This document shows positions 46,601 to 55,536 of a stretch of 64,000 nt of DNA, piece by piece (position 1 is the stretch's first letter; every line of letters starts with the position of its first letter). Where the stretch lies: contig NZ_RXYB01000004.1 in the NCBI RefSeq assembly GCF_008086615.1, forward strand, positions 174,775 through 238,774, read 5' to 3'. The stretch comes from Acetobacterium tundrae (lineage in GTDB: Bacteria > Bacillota > Clostridia > Eubacteriales > Eubacteriaceae). A program made the translations under genes and the position numbers. The notes under the pieces were generated by a model. That model searched no databases. It was not told the origin of the DNA and worked only from the letters and a program-made list of their open reading frames with translations.

Positions 46601-46962
46601 AACAACTATTAAACAGCGCCTGGAAAGAACTGACCAATGAAGACATCACCGCGGATATCATCAGCCTGATAAGACAGCAGGCCATCGGCTCCGCCCTTAT
46701 CAGCCATGAACAGCGGATTAACAACGCCGTGTCCCGGCTCAAGAAAAAACATGACTTCAACAAAATGCAGCTCAATTGGATTGACCGGATTGAAAAAAAT
46801 CTGCTGTTGGAAACCGTCCTGGAACAGGCGACCTTTGACACCGGATCATTTAAAACATCCGGCGGCTATGACAAAATAAACAAAGTCTTTGGCAACCAAT
46901 TAAATGATATAATAACAGAGTTAAACGACTATTTATATGACGATGGAGGAAATGCAGCTTAA
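43630..46962 (+). CDS. hsdR: Type I restriction endonuclease subunit R (HsdR, EcoEI-like)
   Basis: 1110 residues. An N-terminal DUF4145/HEPN-like domain (about 1-125) carries RNKAVH at 91-96. A coiled linker (about 150-180) follows. The HsdR nuclease domain has YADYALFVG and the E-x-K of GIVEAKR. The SF2 translocase motifs are MATGTGKTRTI, VIDEAHRGY, AMTATPA and the motif VI region MMGRATRLCP. The C-terminal EcoEI_R-type domain interacts with HsdM. It cleaves unmodified DNA after ATP-driven translocation. Its stop overlaps the hsdM start by one base. The gene is GC-richer than the DNA downstream. Confidence 0.95.
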   Translation: MKSNYEFLGDHFPALAMMGSLAEDYLYTDGNSCIIKLGLFGETIVNFMMELDNVEPPLVENTHANRIKVLKKEGLIAPEIDDIFYALRKARNKAVHQGYDSYDDAVILLEMGYNLGVWFMQVYGDYAYEPAGFILKKQQSPGGTVWYTKKTKAQLKQQKKQEAVEKEKLKQELEEKEAIIEALQKNAVRHFAITPATIQQRAKQAKTATDQLNLSEAETRYLIDAQLAKVGWEADTVMLSYAKGTRPQKGRNLAIAEWPTDSTVSIEGYADYALFVGTQLVGIVEAKRAAIDIPAVIDNQCKSYSQAFKETDAAYVIDNWNGYKAPFLFATNGRKYLKQLETKSGIWFRDARQEANISKALQGWMSPNGLLELLEKDIAAANSALTALPYDLLRDKDGLNLRSYQIGAIAAAEQAVIDGRETVLLSMATGTGKTRTILGLIYRFLKTGRFKRILFLVDRSALGEQAQDVFKEVKLEDLMTLDAIYNIKNLDDKNIDKETKIHVATVQSLVKRILYNEEETMPAVTDYDLIVIDEAHRGYILNKELSEDEMLYRNQDDFISKYRTVIEYFDAVKIAMTATPALHTSQIFGKPVFNYTYREAVIEGFLVDHDAPHTIITKLSQEGIIYEKGETLAIYDPVTNEIINSDELEDELKFDVEQFNRKVITENFNRTVLNEIAKDLDPDADGKTLIFAVDDNHADLIVKILKEHYEPMGVDNDAIMKITGSVGGGNKKKVMEAIKHYKNEKFPNIAVTVDLLTTGIDVPEITTLVFMRRVKSRILFEQMMGRATRLCPEIRKTHFEIYDPIGVYESLAAVNTMKPVVANPNTSFADLLAGLTTLNTEKQLKNQIDMIIAKVQRAKRSLDDTALAHFCDLSNGQTPTAFIDMLRGMTVSDAKTHLLNNTQIFEPLKAGCANPRNAVVVSDKPDALVSHTRGYGEGKKPADYLEEFRTFITDNLNKILALNIVCTRPKEMTRESLKSLKLELDRNRFTEQLLNSAWKELTNEDITADIISLIRQQAIGSALISHEQRINNAVSRLKKKHDFNKMQLNWIDRIEKNLLLETVLEQATFDTGSFKTSGGYDKINKVFGNQLNDIITELNDYLYDDGGNAA

Positions 46963-48374
46963 TGAATAATCAGGAAATTGTGGGAAAATTGTGGAACCTC
47001 TGTAACGTGCTCCGGGATGATGGGATTACCTATCACCAGTACGTTACCGAACTCACCTATATATTATTTTTGAAAATGGCCAAGGAAACAAACACCGATG
47101 CTCCCATACCCGAAGCCTATCGCTGGGATATGCTGGCTAAAAAACAGGGGATCGAACTGAAACGCTTTTATACCGAACTGCTCAACCATCTCGGTGAAAA
47201 ATGCACCGGGCGAATCCGCGAAATCTATGCGGGGGCCCGTTCCAATATTGAAGAGCCCAAGAATCTGGAAAAGATCATCACCAACATCGACGGACTGGAC
47301 TGGTATTCGGCCAAAGAAGAAGGTCTGGGAAATTTATATGAAGGCCTCTTGGAGAAAAACGCCAACGAAAAGAAATCCGGCGCCGGCCAATACTTTACCC
47401 CCCGGATTCTGATTAACATCATGACCCGGTTGATGGCACCCCAGCCAGGGGAACTCTGCAACGACCCGGCCTGCGGCACTTTCGGGTTTATGATTGCCGC
47501 CGACCGCTATGTGAAAAAGCATAACGATGATAATTTTGATTTGTCCCTGGAAGCTCAGGAATTTCAGAAATATAAAGCCTTCACCGGCTGCGAACTGGTT
47601 CACGATACTCATCGACTGGCCCTGATGAACGCCATGCTCCACGATATAGAAGGAGAGATTCTGCTGGCGGATACCCTGTCCAACCAGGGAAAGGTCATGA
47701 AAAATTATGACCTGGTGCTGACCAATCCCCCCTTCGGAACAAAAAAAGGAGGCGAGCGTACCACCCGGGACGATTTAACCTTTCCGTCTTCCAACAAACA
47801 GCTTAACTTTCTCCAGCACATCTACCGTAGCCTGAAACCCAACGGCAAAGCCCGGGCGGCCGTGGTGCTCCCGGATAATGTGCTCTTTGCCGACGGCGAT
47901 GGCGCCTCAATTCGGGGCGATCTGATGAACAAGTGCAATCTCCATACCATCCTCCGGTTGCCCACCGGGATTTTTTATGCCCAGGGGGTGAAAACCAATG
48001 TGCTTTTCTTTACCCGGGGAAAAACCGAAAAGAATAACACCAAGGACGTCTGGATCTACGACCTGCGTACCAATATGCAGTCCTTCGGCAAAACCAAAAC
48101 CCTCAATGAAGAACACTTTGTGGATTTCATCAAAGCCTATACTGCCACAGATCGCACCCTCGTTGAAGATGAACGCTTCTCCTGTTTTACCAGAGAACAG
48201 ATCCGGGCAAAGAACGACAGCTTGGATTTAGGACTCATCCGGGATGACAGCATCATCGACTACGAAGATATGCAGGACCCCATTGAAAGCGGAGAAGAAG
48301 TGGTCGCCAAACTGGAAGAAGCCGTTGACCTGATCCAGAGGGTGCTTAAAGAACTCCGATCACTGGAGGCGTAG
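46962..48374 (+). CDS. hsdM: Type I DNA methyltransferase subunit M (HsdM)
   Basis: A 470-residue N6-adenine methyltransferase. An N-terminal HsdM_N helical domain (about 1-130) precedes the catalytic domain, with SAM-binding motif I NDPACGTFGFMIAA and catalytic motif IV LVLTNPPFGTKK. It modifies host DNA together with HsdS and forms the R2M2S complex with HsdR. The start overlaps the hsdR stop and hsdS begins 2 nt after its end, so all three are one operon. Confidence 0.96.
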   Translation: MNNQEIVGKLWNLCNVLRDDGITYHQYVTELTYILFLKMAKETNTDAPIPEAYRWDMLAKKQGIELKRFYTELLNHLGEKCTGRIREIYAGARSNIEEPKNLEKIITNIDGLDWYSAKEEGLGNLYEGLLEKNANEKKSGAGQYFTPRILINIMTRLMAPQPGELCNDPACGTFGFMIAADRYVKKHNDDNFDLSLEAQEFQKYKAFTGCELVHDTHRLALMNAMLHDIEGEILLADTLSNQGKVMKNYDLVLTNPPFGTKKGGERTTRDDLTFPSSNKQLNFLQHIYRSLKPNGKARAAVVLPDNVLFADGDGASIRGDLMNKCNLHTILRLPTGIFYAQGVKTNVLFFTRGKTEKNNTKDVWIYDLRTNMQSFGKTKTLNEEHFVDFIKAYTATDRTLVEDERFSCFTREQIRAKNDSLDLGLIRDDSIIDYEDMQDPIESGEEVVAKLEEAVDLIQRVLKELRSLEA

Positions 48375-48376
48375 GT

Positions 48377-49735
48377 ATGACGGCGAAAAAGAAAAAGGAA
48401 CTGACGGTTGAGGAAATGCTGGAAGAGGCATTGGTTAAGGAAGAAGAGCAGCCTTATAAGGTGCCGGAGAATTGGGTTTGGACGAGGCTAGGGAGCGTGG
48501 CAAAGTTTGTCGGCGGTGGAACACCTTCCAAATCAAATTCGTCATATTGGAACGGAACAATCCCTTGGGCGAGTGTTAAAGACATAAAAGGTGAAATTCT
48601 TAATTCAACAATTGATACAATTTCAGAAGATGGTGTGCTAAATAGTTCAACAAATATTTGCGAAATTGGTGATTTGTTATTAATAACTCGAATAGAGCCG
48701 GGCAAATCGATAATTTCTAATATTAAAACAGCAATTAATCAAGATATTAAAATTGTGAAGTCGTCTCTTTCAAGTAAATATTTGCATTATTTTATGTTGA
48801 CTAGAAAAGACGAATTTATCAGTAATGCGAGTGGCTCGACTGTATTGGGTATTAGCATACAAAGTGTTACCAAAATAAAATTCCCCCTTCCACTCCTGAC
48901 CGAACAACAGCGCATCGTTGACCGCATCGAAAGCCTTTTTGAAAAGCTGGACCAAGCCAAAGAACTGATACAGGAGGCTCTGGACAGCTTTGAAAATCGC
49001 AAGGCAGCCATCCTCCACAAAGCCTTCACCGGGGAATTGACGAAAAAGTGGCGGGAAGTGAATGGGGTCGGGTTGGAGAGCTGGGAAGAGTCAACCCTTG
49101 GTGAGAGCGGTCAGTGGTATGGGGGAGGAACTCCTAGTAAATCAAAAAGAGTTTATTGGGAAAAGGGTGATATCCCGTGGGTAACACCAAAGGATATGAA
49201 ATCTATGTTCATTAACGATACTATTGATCATATTACGCTTGAAGCAATAGCGGAATCATCGGCAAAACTCATTGATGAACCTGCTGTATTATTTGTTGTC
49301 AGAAGTGGGATCCTACGTAGAATTCTACCGACCGCAATAACAGGGAAAAGCGTGACCGTTAATCAGGATATGAAAGCTATCGTGCCTAAAAAAGCGGATT
49401 TGAAATATTTATATTGGTATTGTGTATGCCATGAAAAGGAAATACGGAATACCTGTTCAAAAAGTGGTACAACAGTAGAAAGTATCAATTCTCAGGCACT
49501 TTACAAATATCCGTTTTTTACGCCATCACTGAAAGAGCAACAAGAAATCGTCCGAATCCTCGACGGTCTCTTTGAAAAAGAACAAAACGCCAAAGATCTC
49601 TACAACCTCATTGACCAGATCGAAGCCATGAAAAAAGTAATCCTCAGTCAAGCATTTCGTGGAAAATTGGGAACGAATGTGCCAGAAGAAGAAAATGTAT
49701 TAAATCTGCTCAAAGAATATTTGGTAACTGTATAA
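48377..49735 (+). CDS. hsdS: Type I specificity subunit S (HsdS)
   Basis: 452 residues with two target-recognition domains. TRD1 (about 30-180) opens PENWVWTRLGSVAKFVGGGT; TRD2 (about 235-390) opens SWEESTLGESGQWYGGGT. Each is followed by a long spacer helix (LLTEQQRIVDRIESLFEKLD and SLKEQQEIVRILDGLFEKEQ). TRD1 determines one half of the split DNA target and TRD2 the other; the sequence cannot be predicted. The TRDs are AT-rich compared with the conserved helices, suggesting exchange of recognition domains. Confidence 0.95.
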   Translation: MTAKKKKELTVEEMLEEALVKEEEQPYKVPENWVWTRLGSVAKFVGGGTPSKSNSSYWNGTIPWASVKDIKGEILNSTIDTISEDGVLNSSTNICEIGDLLLITRIEPGKSIISNIKTAINQDIKIVKSSLSSKYLHYFMLTRKDEFISNASGSTVLGISIQSVTKIKFPLPLLTEQQRIVDRIESLFEKLDQAKELIQEALDSFENRKAAILHKAFTGELTKKWREVNGVGLESWEESTLGESGQWYGGGTPSKSKRVYWEKGDIPWVTPKDMKSMFINDTIDHITLEAIAESSAKLIDEPAVLFVVRSGILRRILPTAITGKSVTVNQDMKAIVPKKADLKYLYWYCVCHEKEIRNTCSKSGTTVESINSQALYKYPFFTPSLKEQQEIVRILDGLFEKEQNAKDLYNLIDQIEAMKKVILSQAFRGKLGTNVPEEENVLNLLKEYLVTV

Positions 49736-49793
49736 TTTTTTAAATTTAAAAGCCACTGATATTATTAAAGTTCATTTGTAAAGGAGAACCACT

Positions 49794-50747
49794 ATGGATG
49801 AAATACCAATTACATTTAATTCGGATGAAAAAGGTTTTTTTGATAGAGAATGCCCAAAATGTGAATATATCTTTAAAATTGACTTGGAAGATTGGAAAAA
49901 TAAAGTATCTGATGAAAAAGTTTATTGTCCAATGTGTGGATGTATTGAAAATTCAGAAAAATGGTGGACACAGAAACAAATAAATGACATGGAAAAATTT
50001 GCTTCTAATTTTGTAATGTCAATGCTAAGCGATATGTTAGATGATAATTTTGGAAAATTAGCAAGAGATACAAGAAATAATAAATATGTTAAAGTTACTT
50101 ATAGACCTGGTGAAAAAATAACCTTTAATAACAATCCATTAGGACAAAGCGAAGAATGGGAATTAGAGATAATTTGTGAAATGTGCGGTACTAGGTATAG
50201 TGTTATTGGTTTAGCCTATTTCTGCCCATGCTGTGGTAATAATGCAATAGAAAGCATTTTTGATAATCATATGGATAGCATAAATAAAATGATTGATTCT
50301 TCTAGTGAAATGGAAGAATTGTTCACTCAAAGTTATGGAAAAGATACTGCAAATACTATGATAAGAAAAATGGTTGAGGGATCATTAGGTGATATTGTTT
50401 CTTCATTTCAGAAATATGCAGCATCAAAATATAAGTTGATTTCAGGTGAAAATGCAAGAGTAAATGATTTTCAAATCGTATATAAAGGTAGCGATTTGTT
50501 TCGAAATGTTTACTCGAAAGGCTATGAAGAATGGTTGAGTGATTGCGAATTAGCTACGATGAACTTATATTTTCAAAGAAGACATTTGGTTGAGCACAAT
50601 AATGGAATGGTTGATGAGAGATATATTGAGAAATCTGGGGATGTATTCTATTCAGTAGGTCAAAGAATTGTTGTAAAAAAAGAAGATGTATATGAATTGA
50701 TTAAAATAGTGAGAAAACTTGGTGACGGATTAAGGAAGTTGAATTAA
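49794..50747 (+). CDS. Zinc-ribbon protein with HEPN-type RHxxxH motif (candidate defence RNase)
   Basis: 317 residues, not recognised as a named family. The N-terminus has a zinc ribbon (C20/C23 in CPKC, C45/C48 in CPMCGC). A second ribbon has C128/C131 (CEMC) and C144/C147 (CPCC). The C-terminal third is helical and contains RRHLVEHNNGMVDERYIEKS: R263 and H268 form the R-x4-H motif of HEPN ribonucleases, with the following NNG-VDERY also HEPN-like. It lies between hsdS and gajA with its own AAAGGAGA ribosome binding site and AT-rich codon use. The function is inferred only. Confidence 0.7.
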   Translation: MDEIPITFNSDEKGFFDRECPKCEYIFKIDLEDWKNKVSDEKVYCPMCGCIENSEKWWTQKQINDMEKFASNFVMSMLSDMLDDNFGKLARDTRNNKYVKVTYRPGEKITFNNNPLGQSEEWELEIICEMCGTRYSVIGLAYFCPCCGNNAIESIFDNHMDSINKMIDSSSEMEELFTQSYGKDTANTMIRKMVEGSLGDIVSSFQKYAASKYKLISGENARVNDFQIVYKGSDLFRNVYSKGYEEWLSDCELATMNLYFQRRHLVEHNNGMVDERYIEKSGDVFYSVGQRIVVKKEDVYELIKIVRKLGDGLRKLN

Positions 50748-50820
50748 TATCTAATAGACATTCTTTTTAAAGAACTTTTTCTATTTTTGTTTTTTGTAAA
50801 AATAGAATAGTTTACATGTG

Positions 50821-50841
50821 TTGATATACAGTGTATATCAA
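50821..50841. repeat. Short palindrome in the gap before gajA
   Basis: TTGATATACA/TGTATATCAA with one central base (50821-50841). It may be an operator for the gajAB operon or part of the promoter region. An imperfect U-rich hairpin at about 50781-50805 probably ends the zinc-ribbon gene. Confidence 0.4.
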
Positions 50842-50845
50842 ATAT

Positions 50846-50873
50846 GACAACTGAAAGAAACGTCCCCACCGAC
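50846..50873. repeat. REP-like motif (GACAACTGAAAGAAACGTCC)
   Basis: The sequence GACAACTGAAAGAAACGTCC followed by CCACCGAC resembles REP-like intergenic motifs seen in many bacterial genomes near mobile DNA (from memory). It occurs once here, at the border of the Gabija locus, so it may mark an insertion edge. Confidence 0.35.
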
Positions 50874-50955
50874 GGCATATTGTATGCATTATTTCACTTA
50901 TTCCGATATGTCCCCTAGGTTAATTACGTGATTATCAATTTAAGAAGGAGTTTTT

Positions 50956-52941
50956 ATGCAACCATATATTAAGAAGATTCAAATAAAAAATTTCAGAAAT
51001 TTTAAAAATTGCGAGTTCGAATTAAAACAAAAGGCCGTATTAATTGGAGAAAATGGAGTAGGAAAAAGTAATTTGCTAAGGGCATTGCAATTAATTTTAG
51101 ATCCATCACTTTCTGAAGAAGATAGATTTTTAGATGAAGGAGATTTTTATGAAGGACTTGTTGAACCGATAAAAAATGGCGAAGAAATTATTATTTCGAT
51201 ATATATCGATGGTTATAATCAGGCAAAAAATATTTTGTGTCAACTATCAGATGCAACGGTCAATGTCAATGGGAGAAAATTATTAAAGATTACTTATAAA
51301 TATTTTCAAGATATTTCTACAAATGGAATAGCCAGATACCGTTACATTGTTTTTAAAGGTGATGATGAAAATAATTTGTTTACATACGAGGATCGAAAGC
51401 ATTTAAATATAAAGGTTATTAAAGCAATACGTGATGTTGAAAATGAAATGAAAAATTCAAAAAGCTCACCTTTAACAAAGCTTGTGAAACATAGATATAT
51501 AATACAAAAAGAAGATCTTGAGAAAATTTCAACTGCATTAAAAAAATCAGGAGCAGATATACTGGATTTGCCTGAAATTAATGATTTGCAAAGAGAAATA
51601 AATAATCTTTTTAATGATATTGTTTCATATTCTGAAAATTTTGATGTCACACTAAGAACAGTTGATATTGATGCATCAAGAATTCTATATGCATTAAAAC
51701 CGTTAATAAATAGTAGAGACTCATACAATACAAGCCTAGGTATTAATAATATATTCTATATTACATTAATGTTGCTTCTTATTCAGGATTGTGTTATAAA
51801 AACCTTTTTATCAATTGATGAATACGACAATTTGTGCAAGGAAGATACAAATGGTACTTTGCCTAAATGCTATAAAAAAGAAAAAAATAAATATTATTTA
51901 AAGAATAGTATCAGTAAGATAAATCGACAACAATTATATGAGTATATGTATGAACATAATAATCAACCAAATGGAATAACAATTCTTGCAATAGAAGAGC
52001 CGGAAGCGCATTTGCACCCGATATATCAGAGATTATTATATAAGTATTCAGTGGCAGAAAGTGAAGCCTCTGTATTAATTACAACACATTCAACTCATTT
52101 ATCATCAGTTGCACCATTAAGTACCATTGTTCATCTCTTGTGTACTTCTAATGGTACTCAAGTCCATACAACGGCAAACATTCAATTGGGTAAAGATGAA
52201 ATTATTGATTTAGAAAGATACATCGATATAAAACGTGGTGAAATTTATCTAGCAAAAGGGATAATTTTTGTTGAAGGAATTGGTGAAGAGTATTTAATAC
52301 CACAATTTGCATCACTGTTAAATAAAGACTTGGATAAAATGGGGATAATAATATGTAATGTTAATTCAACCAATTTTGAGCCGTTTAAAATATTTGCAGA
52401 TGAACTCGGAATTCCGAATGCAATTTTAACTGATGGCGACTATTACTATACTGATAGTAGTAATAATGAACGTGTTTTTGGAACAGTCAGTTCAGACGAA
52501 CATAAAAATTTTGGTTATAATGGCAATGAAAGAATGCTGCAACTATGTGCTGTTTTATTTAGTGATGAGTATAATCAGGAACTAAAGAAGTTGGATTATA
52601 GTGAGCAAGATGCAAAGTTTGAAGAAAGAGGAATTTTTGTTGGTGCATATACATTAGAAATAGATATTTTTGCTGCACTCTCAAGTACAGCCGACAAAGA
52701 AATAATATTCAAAATATTTAATAAGTTGACTGCAGGAAAAACAACGCAAAAGAGTAATTTCAAGAAAAACTTTGAAGCGGGTAAATATGATAAATGTCTT
52801 AACCAAATTACAAGTTCACATAGTAATATTGGGAAAGGTAGATTTTCACAAAGATTGGCAGCTAATTGTACTGCTAAAATGATACCAGATTACATCAAGA
52901 ACGCTATTGAGTACATTTCTGACATAGTGTGTGAAGGATAA
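50956..52941 (+). CDS. gajA: Gabija anti-phage protein GajA (ATPase-TOPRIM nuclease, OLD family)
   Basis: 661 residues. The N-terminal ABC-type ATPase has Walker A GENGVGKSN (31-39) and Walker B ILAIEEPEAHLHP (about 344-356). The C-terminal TOPRIM nuclease has IIFVEGIGEEYLIPQFA (about 436-452) and the acidic pair in LTDGDYYYTD (about 493). GajA is a sequence-specific DNA nicking nuclease held inactive by nucleotides and released during phage infection. It is followed 4 nt later by gajB, the defining Gabija arrangement. Length and order fit the family. Codon use is AT-rich. Confidence 0.93.
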   Translation: MQPYIKKIQIKNFRNFKNCEFELKQKAVLIGENGVGKSNLLRALQLILDPSLSEEDRFLDEGDFYEGLVEPIKNGEEIIISIYIDGYNQAKNILCQLSDATVNVNGRKLLKITYKYFQDISTNGIARYRYIVFKGDDENNLFTYEDRKHLNIKVIKAIRDVENEMKNSKSSPLTKLVKHRYIIQKEDLEKISTALKKSGADILDLPEINDLQREINNLFNDIVSYSENFDVTLRTVDIDASRILYALKPLINSRDSYNTSLGINNIFYITLMLLLIQDCVIKTFLSIDEYDNLCKEDTNGTLPKCYKKEKNKYYLKNSISKINRQQLYEYMYEHNNQPNGITILAIEEPEAHLHPIYQRLLYKYSVAESEASVLITTHSTHLSSVAPLSTIVHLLCTSNGTQVHTTANIQLGKDEIIDLERYIDIKRGEIYLAKGIIFVEGIGEEYLIPQFASLLNKDLDKMGIIICNVNSTNFEPFKIFADELGIPNAILTDGDYYYTDSSNNERVFGTVSSDEHKNFGYNGNERMLQLCAVLFSDEYNQELKKLDYSEQDAKFEERGIFVGAYTLEIDIFAALSSTADKEIIFKIFNKLTAGKTTQKSNFKKNFEAGKYDKCLNQITSSHSNIGKGRFSQRLAANCTAKMIPDYIKNAIEYISDIVCEG

Positions 52942-52945
52942 TTTT

Positions 52946-54733
52946 ATGAAACAAGAATTCAATATAAAATTAGCTCAAATTGAAAAGGATGAGAAGCAAT
53001 TAGAAGCATATAGAACCAATGATAATACTGTTGTGTTAGCTGGCCCAGGAAGTGGCAAAACAACAATATTAACATTGAAAATCATGAGGCTTCTATCTGA
53101 AATGATTAATGAACCACGCGGAATTGCTTGTGTTACTTATAGTCGAGAAGCTGCTAGAGAATTCAAAGAAAGGTTAATAAAGATAGGCTTACCTAATAGA
53201 AAAAATATATTTTTAGGTACGGTACATAGTTTTTGTCTTGCGGAAGTAATTTTTCCTTATTCGAAATTGTATCCCCAATATAATATTCCAAGTCCAATCA
53301 AGCTAATTTCAAATAAGGAAAAAACCAGTATTTTTGATAGATTAAAAACTGAAAAAGGAGCAAATACTGATATTCTCAAAATGGACAGAGAAAGAACAAG
53401 AAAAATTGAAGGACTTAGTAAAATTAGTACACCAATTGATAATATTGCATCTGAATTAGGGATTTCGTATGAAAATGAACTTGAAAAATTGGGGTTAATT
53501 GATTATATAAGTATCGTAAAGTATGCGACAATGCTCATACAAAACGAAGAATATGTGAGAATTTGTTTGGAAGCAAAATTTCCATGGATTATTATTGATG
53601 AATATCAGGATTTAGGTAAACCATTACACGAAATGGTGTTATCTTTAATTACAACTACAAAAATGAAATATTTTGTAGTTGGAGATCCAGATCAATCAAT
53701 ATATGATTTTCAAGGTGCATCGCCTGAATATTTATTAGAGTTAGGAAAAGATTTTTCAATACATACAATTATTTTAACTAATAATTATAGAAGTGCTGAG
53801 AAAATTATTAAAGCTTCAGAAATCGTACTTGGTGAAAAAAGAAACTATATCGCTAAAGGCCCATTGAAAGATTATACTGCCAAAATCGAATTTGTATCAT
53901 GTGAATGCGAAATATCTGAGCAAGTCACTGAAGTAGTAAAACGAATACATGTTGATTATCAAAAAGGTATGCCCTATCATGAGATGGCAATTCTATGTGG
54001 AAATAAATATCAAATATCAGATGTATGTAAGTGCTTGCAAGAGAATTCAATTGATTTTTATGTATCAAAGCATCCGTTTGAGATAAGTGACATGATAAAA
54101 TGGTTTCAAAAATGTGCGGGTTGGGTTACGGAACAAAGTGTTTCATTTGACGAAATATATTCATTTTGGTGTAGAATAAACAATAATGTTGAATTGTTAA
54201 TCGATGAAAAAATAATGATGCTTAAGAGACAACTGTATAAAGTAATGACAGAAAGTGCTAAACATCAAAAAAGTATTAAGGCGTGGATTTTATATATTTT
54301 TGAAGAACTTGCAATAGATCAATTGCTTGAAGAAATTGATTTACTACCTGATGAAAATGACAATATTATAATATTGAAAAACAGTTTAGAAATATTGCCT
54401 TATAAAGAATACTCATTATTAGATTTTTATAATATGACAACACCTAATAATCAAGTAATTGTCTCAACAAGGCATGGTTCAAAAGGTCTTGAATTTGATG
54501 TGATATATATGATAGGAATGGAAGAGGGAAATTTTCCATATTATAGATGCAGTGAAAGCGAAGAGAAAGAAAGCTGTCGAATTTGTTTTGTCTGTGTTAG
54601 CAGAGCAAGAAAGAAGTGTGTATTACTATACTCAAAACATATAACTATAAATACTAAAAATGGGCCATGGACTAAAGATTGTAAACCTAATAGGTTTTGG
54701 AAAATGCTGTATCAAGGACGAGACTGTAAATAA
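52946..54733 (+). CDS. gajB: Gabija anti-phage protein GajB (UvrD-like helicase)
   Basis: 595 residues from ATG 52946 (GAAGGA ribosome binding site inside the gajA end). The SF1 helicase motifs are in order: Walker A LAGPGSGKTT, motif II WIIIDEYQDLG, motif III VGDPDQSIYDFQGA, motif IV TNNYRS, motif V STRHGSKGLEFDVIY, motif VI CFVCVSRARKK. GajB is thought to sense DNA ends and hydrolyse nucleotides, activating GajA. Together with gajA it makes a complete Gabija system. The 3' flank enters a zone of short repeats directly. Confidence 0.93.
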   Translation: MKQEFNIKLAQIEKDEKQLEAYRTNDNTVVLAGPGSGKTTILTLKIMRLLSEMINEPRGIACVTYSREAAREFKERLIKIGLPNRKNIFLGTVHSFCLAEVIFPYSKLYPQYNIPSPIKLISNKEKTSIFDRLKTEKGANTDILKMDRERTRKIEGLSKISTPIDNIASELGISYENELEKLGLIDYISIVKYATMLIQNEEYVRICLEAKFPWIIIDEYQDLGKPLHEMVLSLITTTKMKYFVVGDPDQSIYDFQGASPEYLLELGKDFSIHTIILTNNYRSAEKIIKASEIVLGEKRNYIAKGPLKDYTAKIEFVSCECEISEQVTEVVKRIHVDYQKGMPYHEMAILCGNKYQISDVCKCLQENSIDFYVSKHPFEISDMIKWFQKCAGWVTEQSVSFDEIYSFWCRINNNVELLIDEKIMMLKRQLYKVMTESAKHQKSIKAWILYIFEELAIDQLLEEIDLLPDENDNIIILKNSLEILPYKEYSLLDFYNMTTPNNQVIVSTRHGSKGLEFDVIYMIGMEEGNFPYYRCSESEEKESCRICFVCVSRARKKCVLLYSKHITINTKNGPWTKDCKPNRFWKMLYQGRDCK

Positions 54734-54755
54734 TTTGAGTGTTTGTGGAGTGATT

Positions 54756-54925
54756 GGTGCCTGCTCCTGAACTTAATTGACCGGTGCCTGCCCCTTATAA
54801 GTTGGCGGTGCCAGGCACACTTAACTTATTGACTTAACTTATCGGGGTCGACTCTTCCCGTTAACACATGAGACTGAGGTTTTGCGCACCATCTTCTAAC
54901 GGTGCCGGTCTCAACTTAACTTACT
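54756..54925. repeat. Cluster of GTGCC-type short repeats after gajB
   Basis: Within 170 bp the motif occurs as GGTGCCTGCTCCTGAACTTA (54756-), GGTGCCTGCCCC (54783-), GTGCCAGGCACACTTAACTT (54808-54827), TTGACTTAACTTATCGG, and GGTGCCGGTCTCAACTTAAC (54901-). No gene is seen in this gap. Similar units recur up to 61.2 kb. Confidence 0.75.
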
Positions 54926-55378
54926 AAGCGCGGCGGGAAAGATAACGATAAAAAAGGAGATGCAAATGAAACCTTGTAAAAAATGGGATCAGCTGATTGA
55001 ACAAACAGCTTTAGAGCTGACGGGAGCAACCCGGGACTATCAGCCGGAATGGGATGCCGTCCGATATTTTATCGGTGAGCTGATGGTTGCCATGCGCGGT
55101 GAGAACAAGAACGGCGACTCACTGTTGACCCTCAAGCTGCCGATCGGCGATGGTGAAATTCTCCGCTCCCATTATCCGGATATTATTTCCGGCTATCATA
55201 TGAATAAACAGCATTGGAATTCGCTTCTGCTTGCCGGCGATGTCCCGGAACCGGTTTTGATCGACTGTATCCAACTGGCTTATCAGACCGTGTTTATGAA
55301 ACTGACGAAAAAGAAACAGCAGGAAATTGCGAAAAGCAGTCCCGCTGCCAGGCTACACTTAATTTAAGATCGTCCGGT
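54912..55378 (+). repeat. 467-bp direct repeat, copy A (carries MmcQ/YjbR-like gene)
   Basis: The stretch from CAACTTAACTTACTAAGCGC to GATCGTCCGGT recurs at 60697-61163 with the same length and only scattered substitutions. Both edges fall in or next to the short GTGCC..ACTTAA repeat. It contains one complete gene with ribosome binding site. Confidence 0.9.
54966..55367 (+). CDS. MmcQ/YjbR family protein (copy A)
   Basis: 133 residues of the small MmcQ/YjbR fold, with the family features LLTLKLPIGDGEILRSHYPD, GYHMNKQHWNSLLL and a C-terminal helix of LAYQTVFMKLTKKKQQ. The start is taken at ATG 54966 because AAGGAG ends one base before an earlier in-frame ATG (54960). The last codons (ARLHLI) and the stop are encoded by the short mobile-looking repeat, so the original C-terminus was probably different. 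YjbR proteins are described as DNA-binding-like; the function is not known. Confidence 0.85.
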   Translation: MKPCKKWDQLIEQTALELTGATRDYQPEWDAVRYFIGELMVAMRGENKNGDSLLTLKLPIGDGEILRSHYPDIISGYHMNKQHWNSLLLAGDVPEPVLIDCIQLAYQTVFMKLTKKKQQEIAKSSPAARLHLI

Positions 55379-55536
55379 CAGGCTTGGCCGTACCTGTCAC
55401 TTATACTTATTTGTTGAGGCTTCAAAGTGAAAAAATTGATGAGTTTATTAATAGAATTAATCTTGAAAATCATAAAATGGAATGCGATTTATTATTCTTT
55501 TGCAATTTTAAAATCTATTTAGAGGAGACTTTTATA

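Noticed and set aside
45061..46605. Long minus-strand ORFs (180 and 224 residues) opposite hsdR
   Set aside because: They are antisense shadows of a well-conserved translocase domain and show no family motifs.
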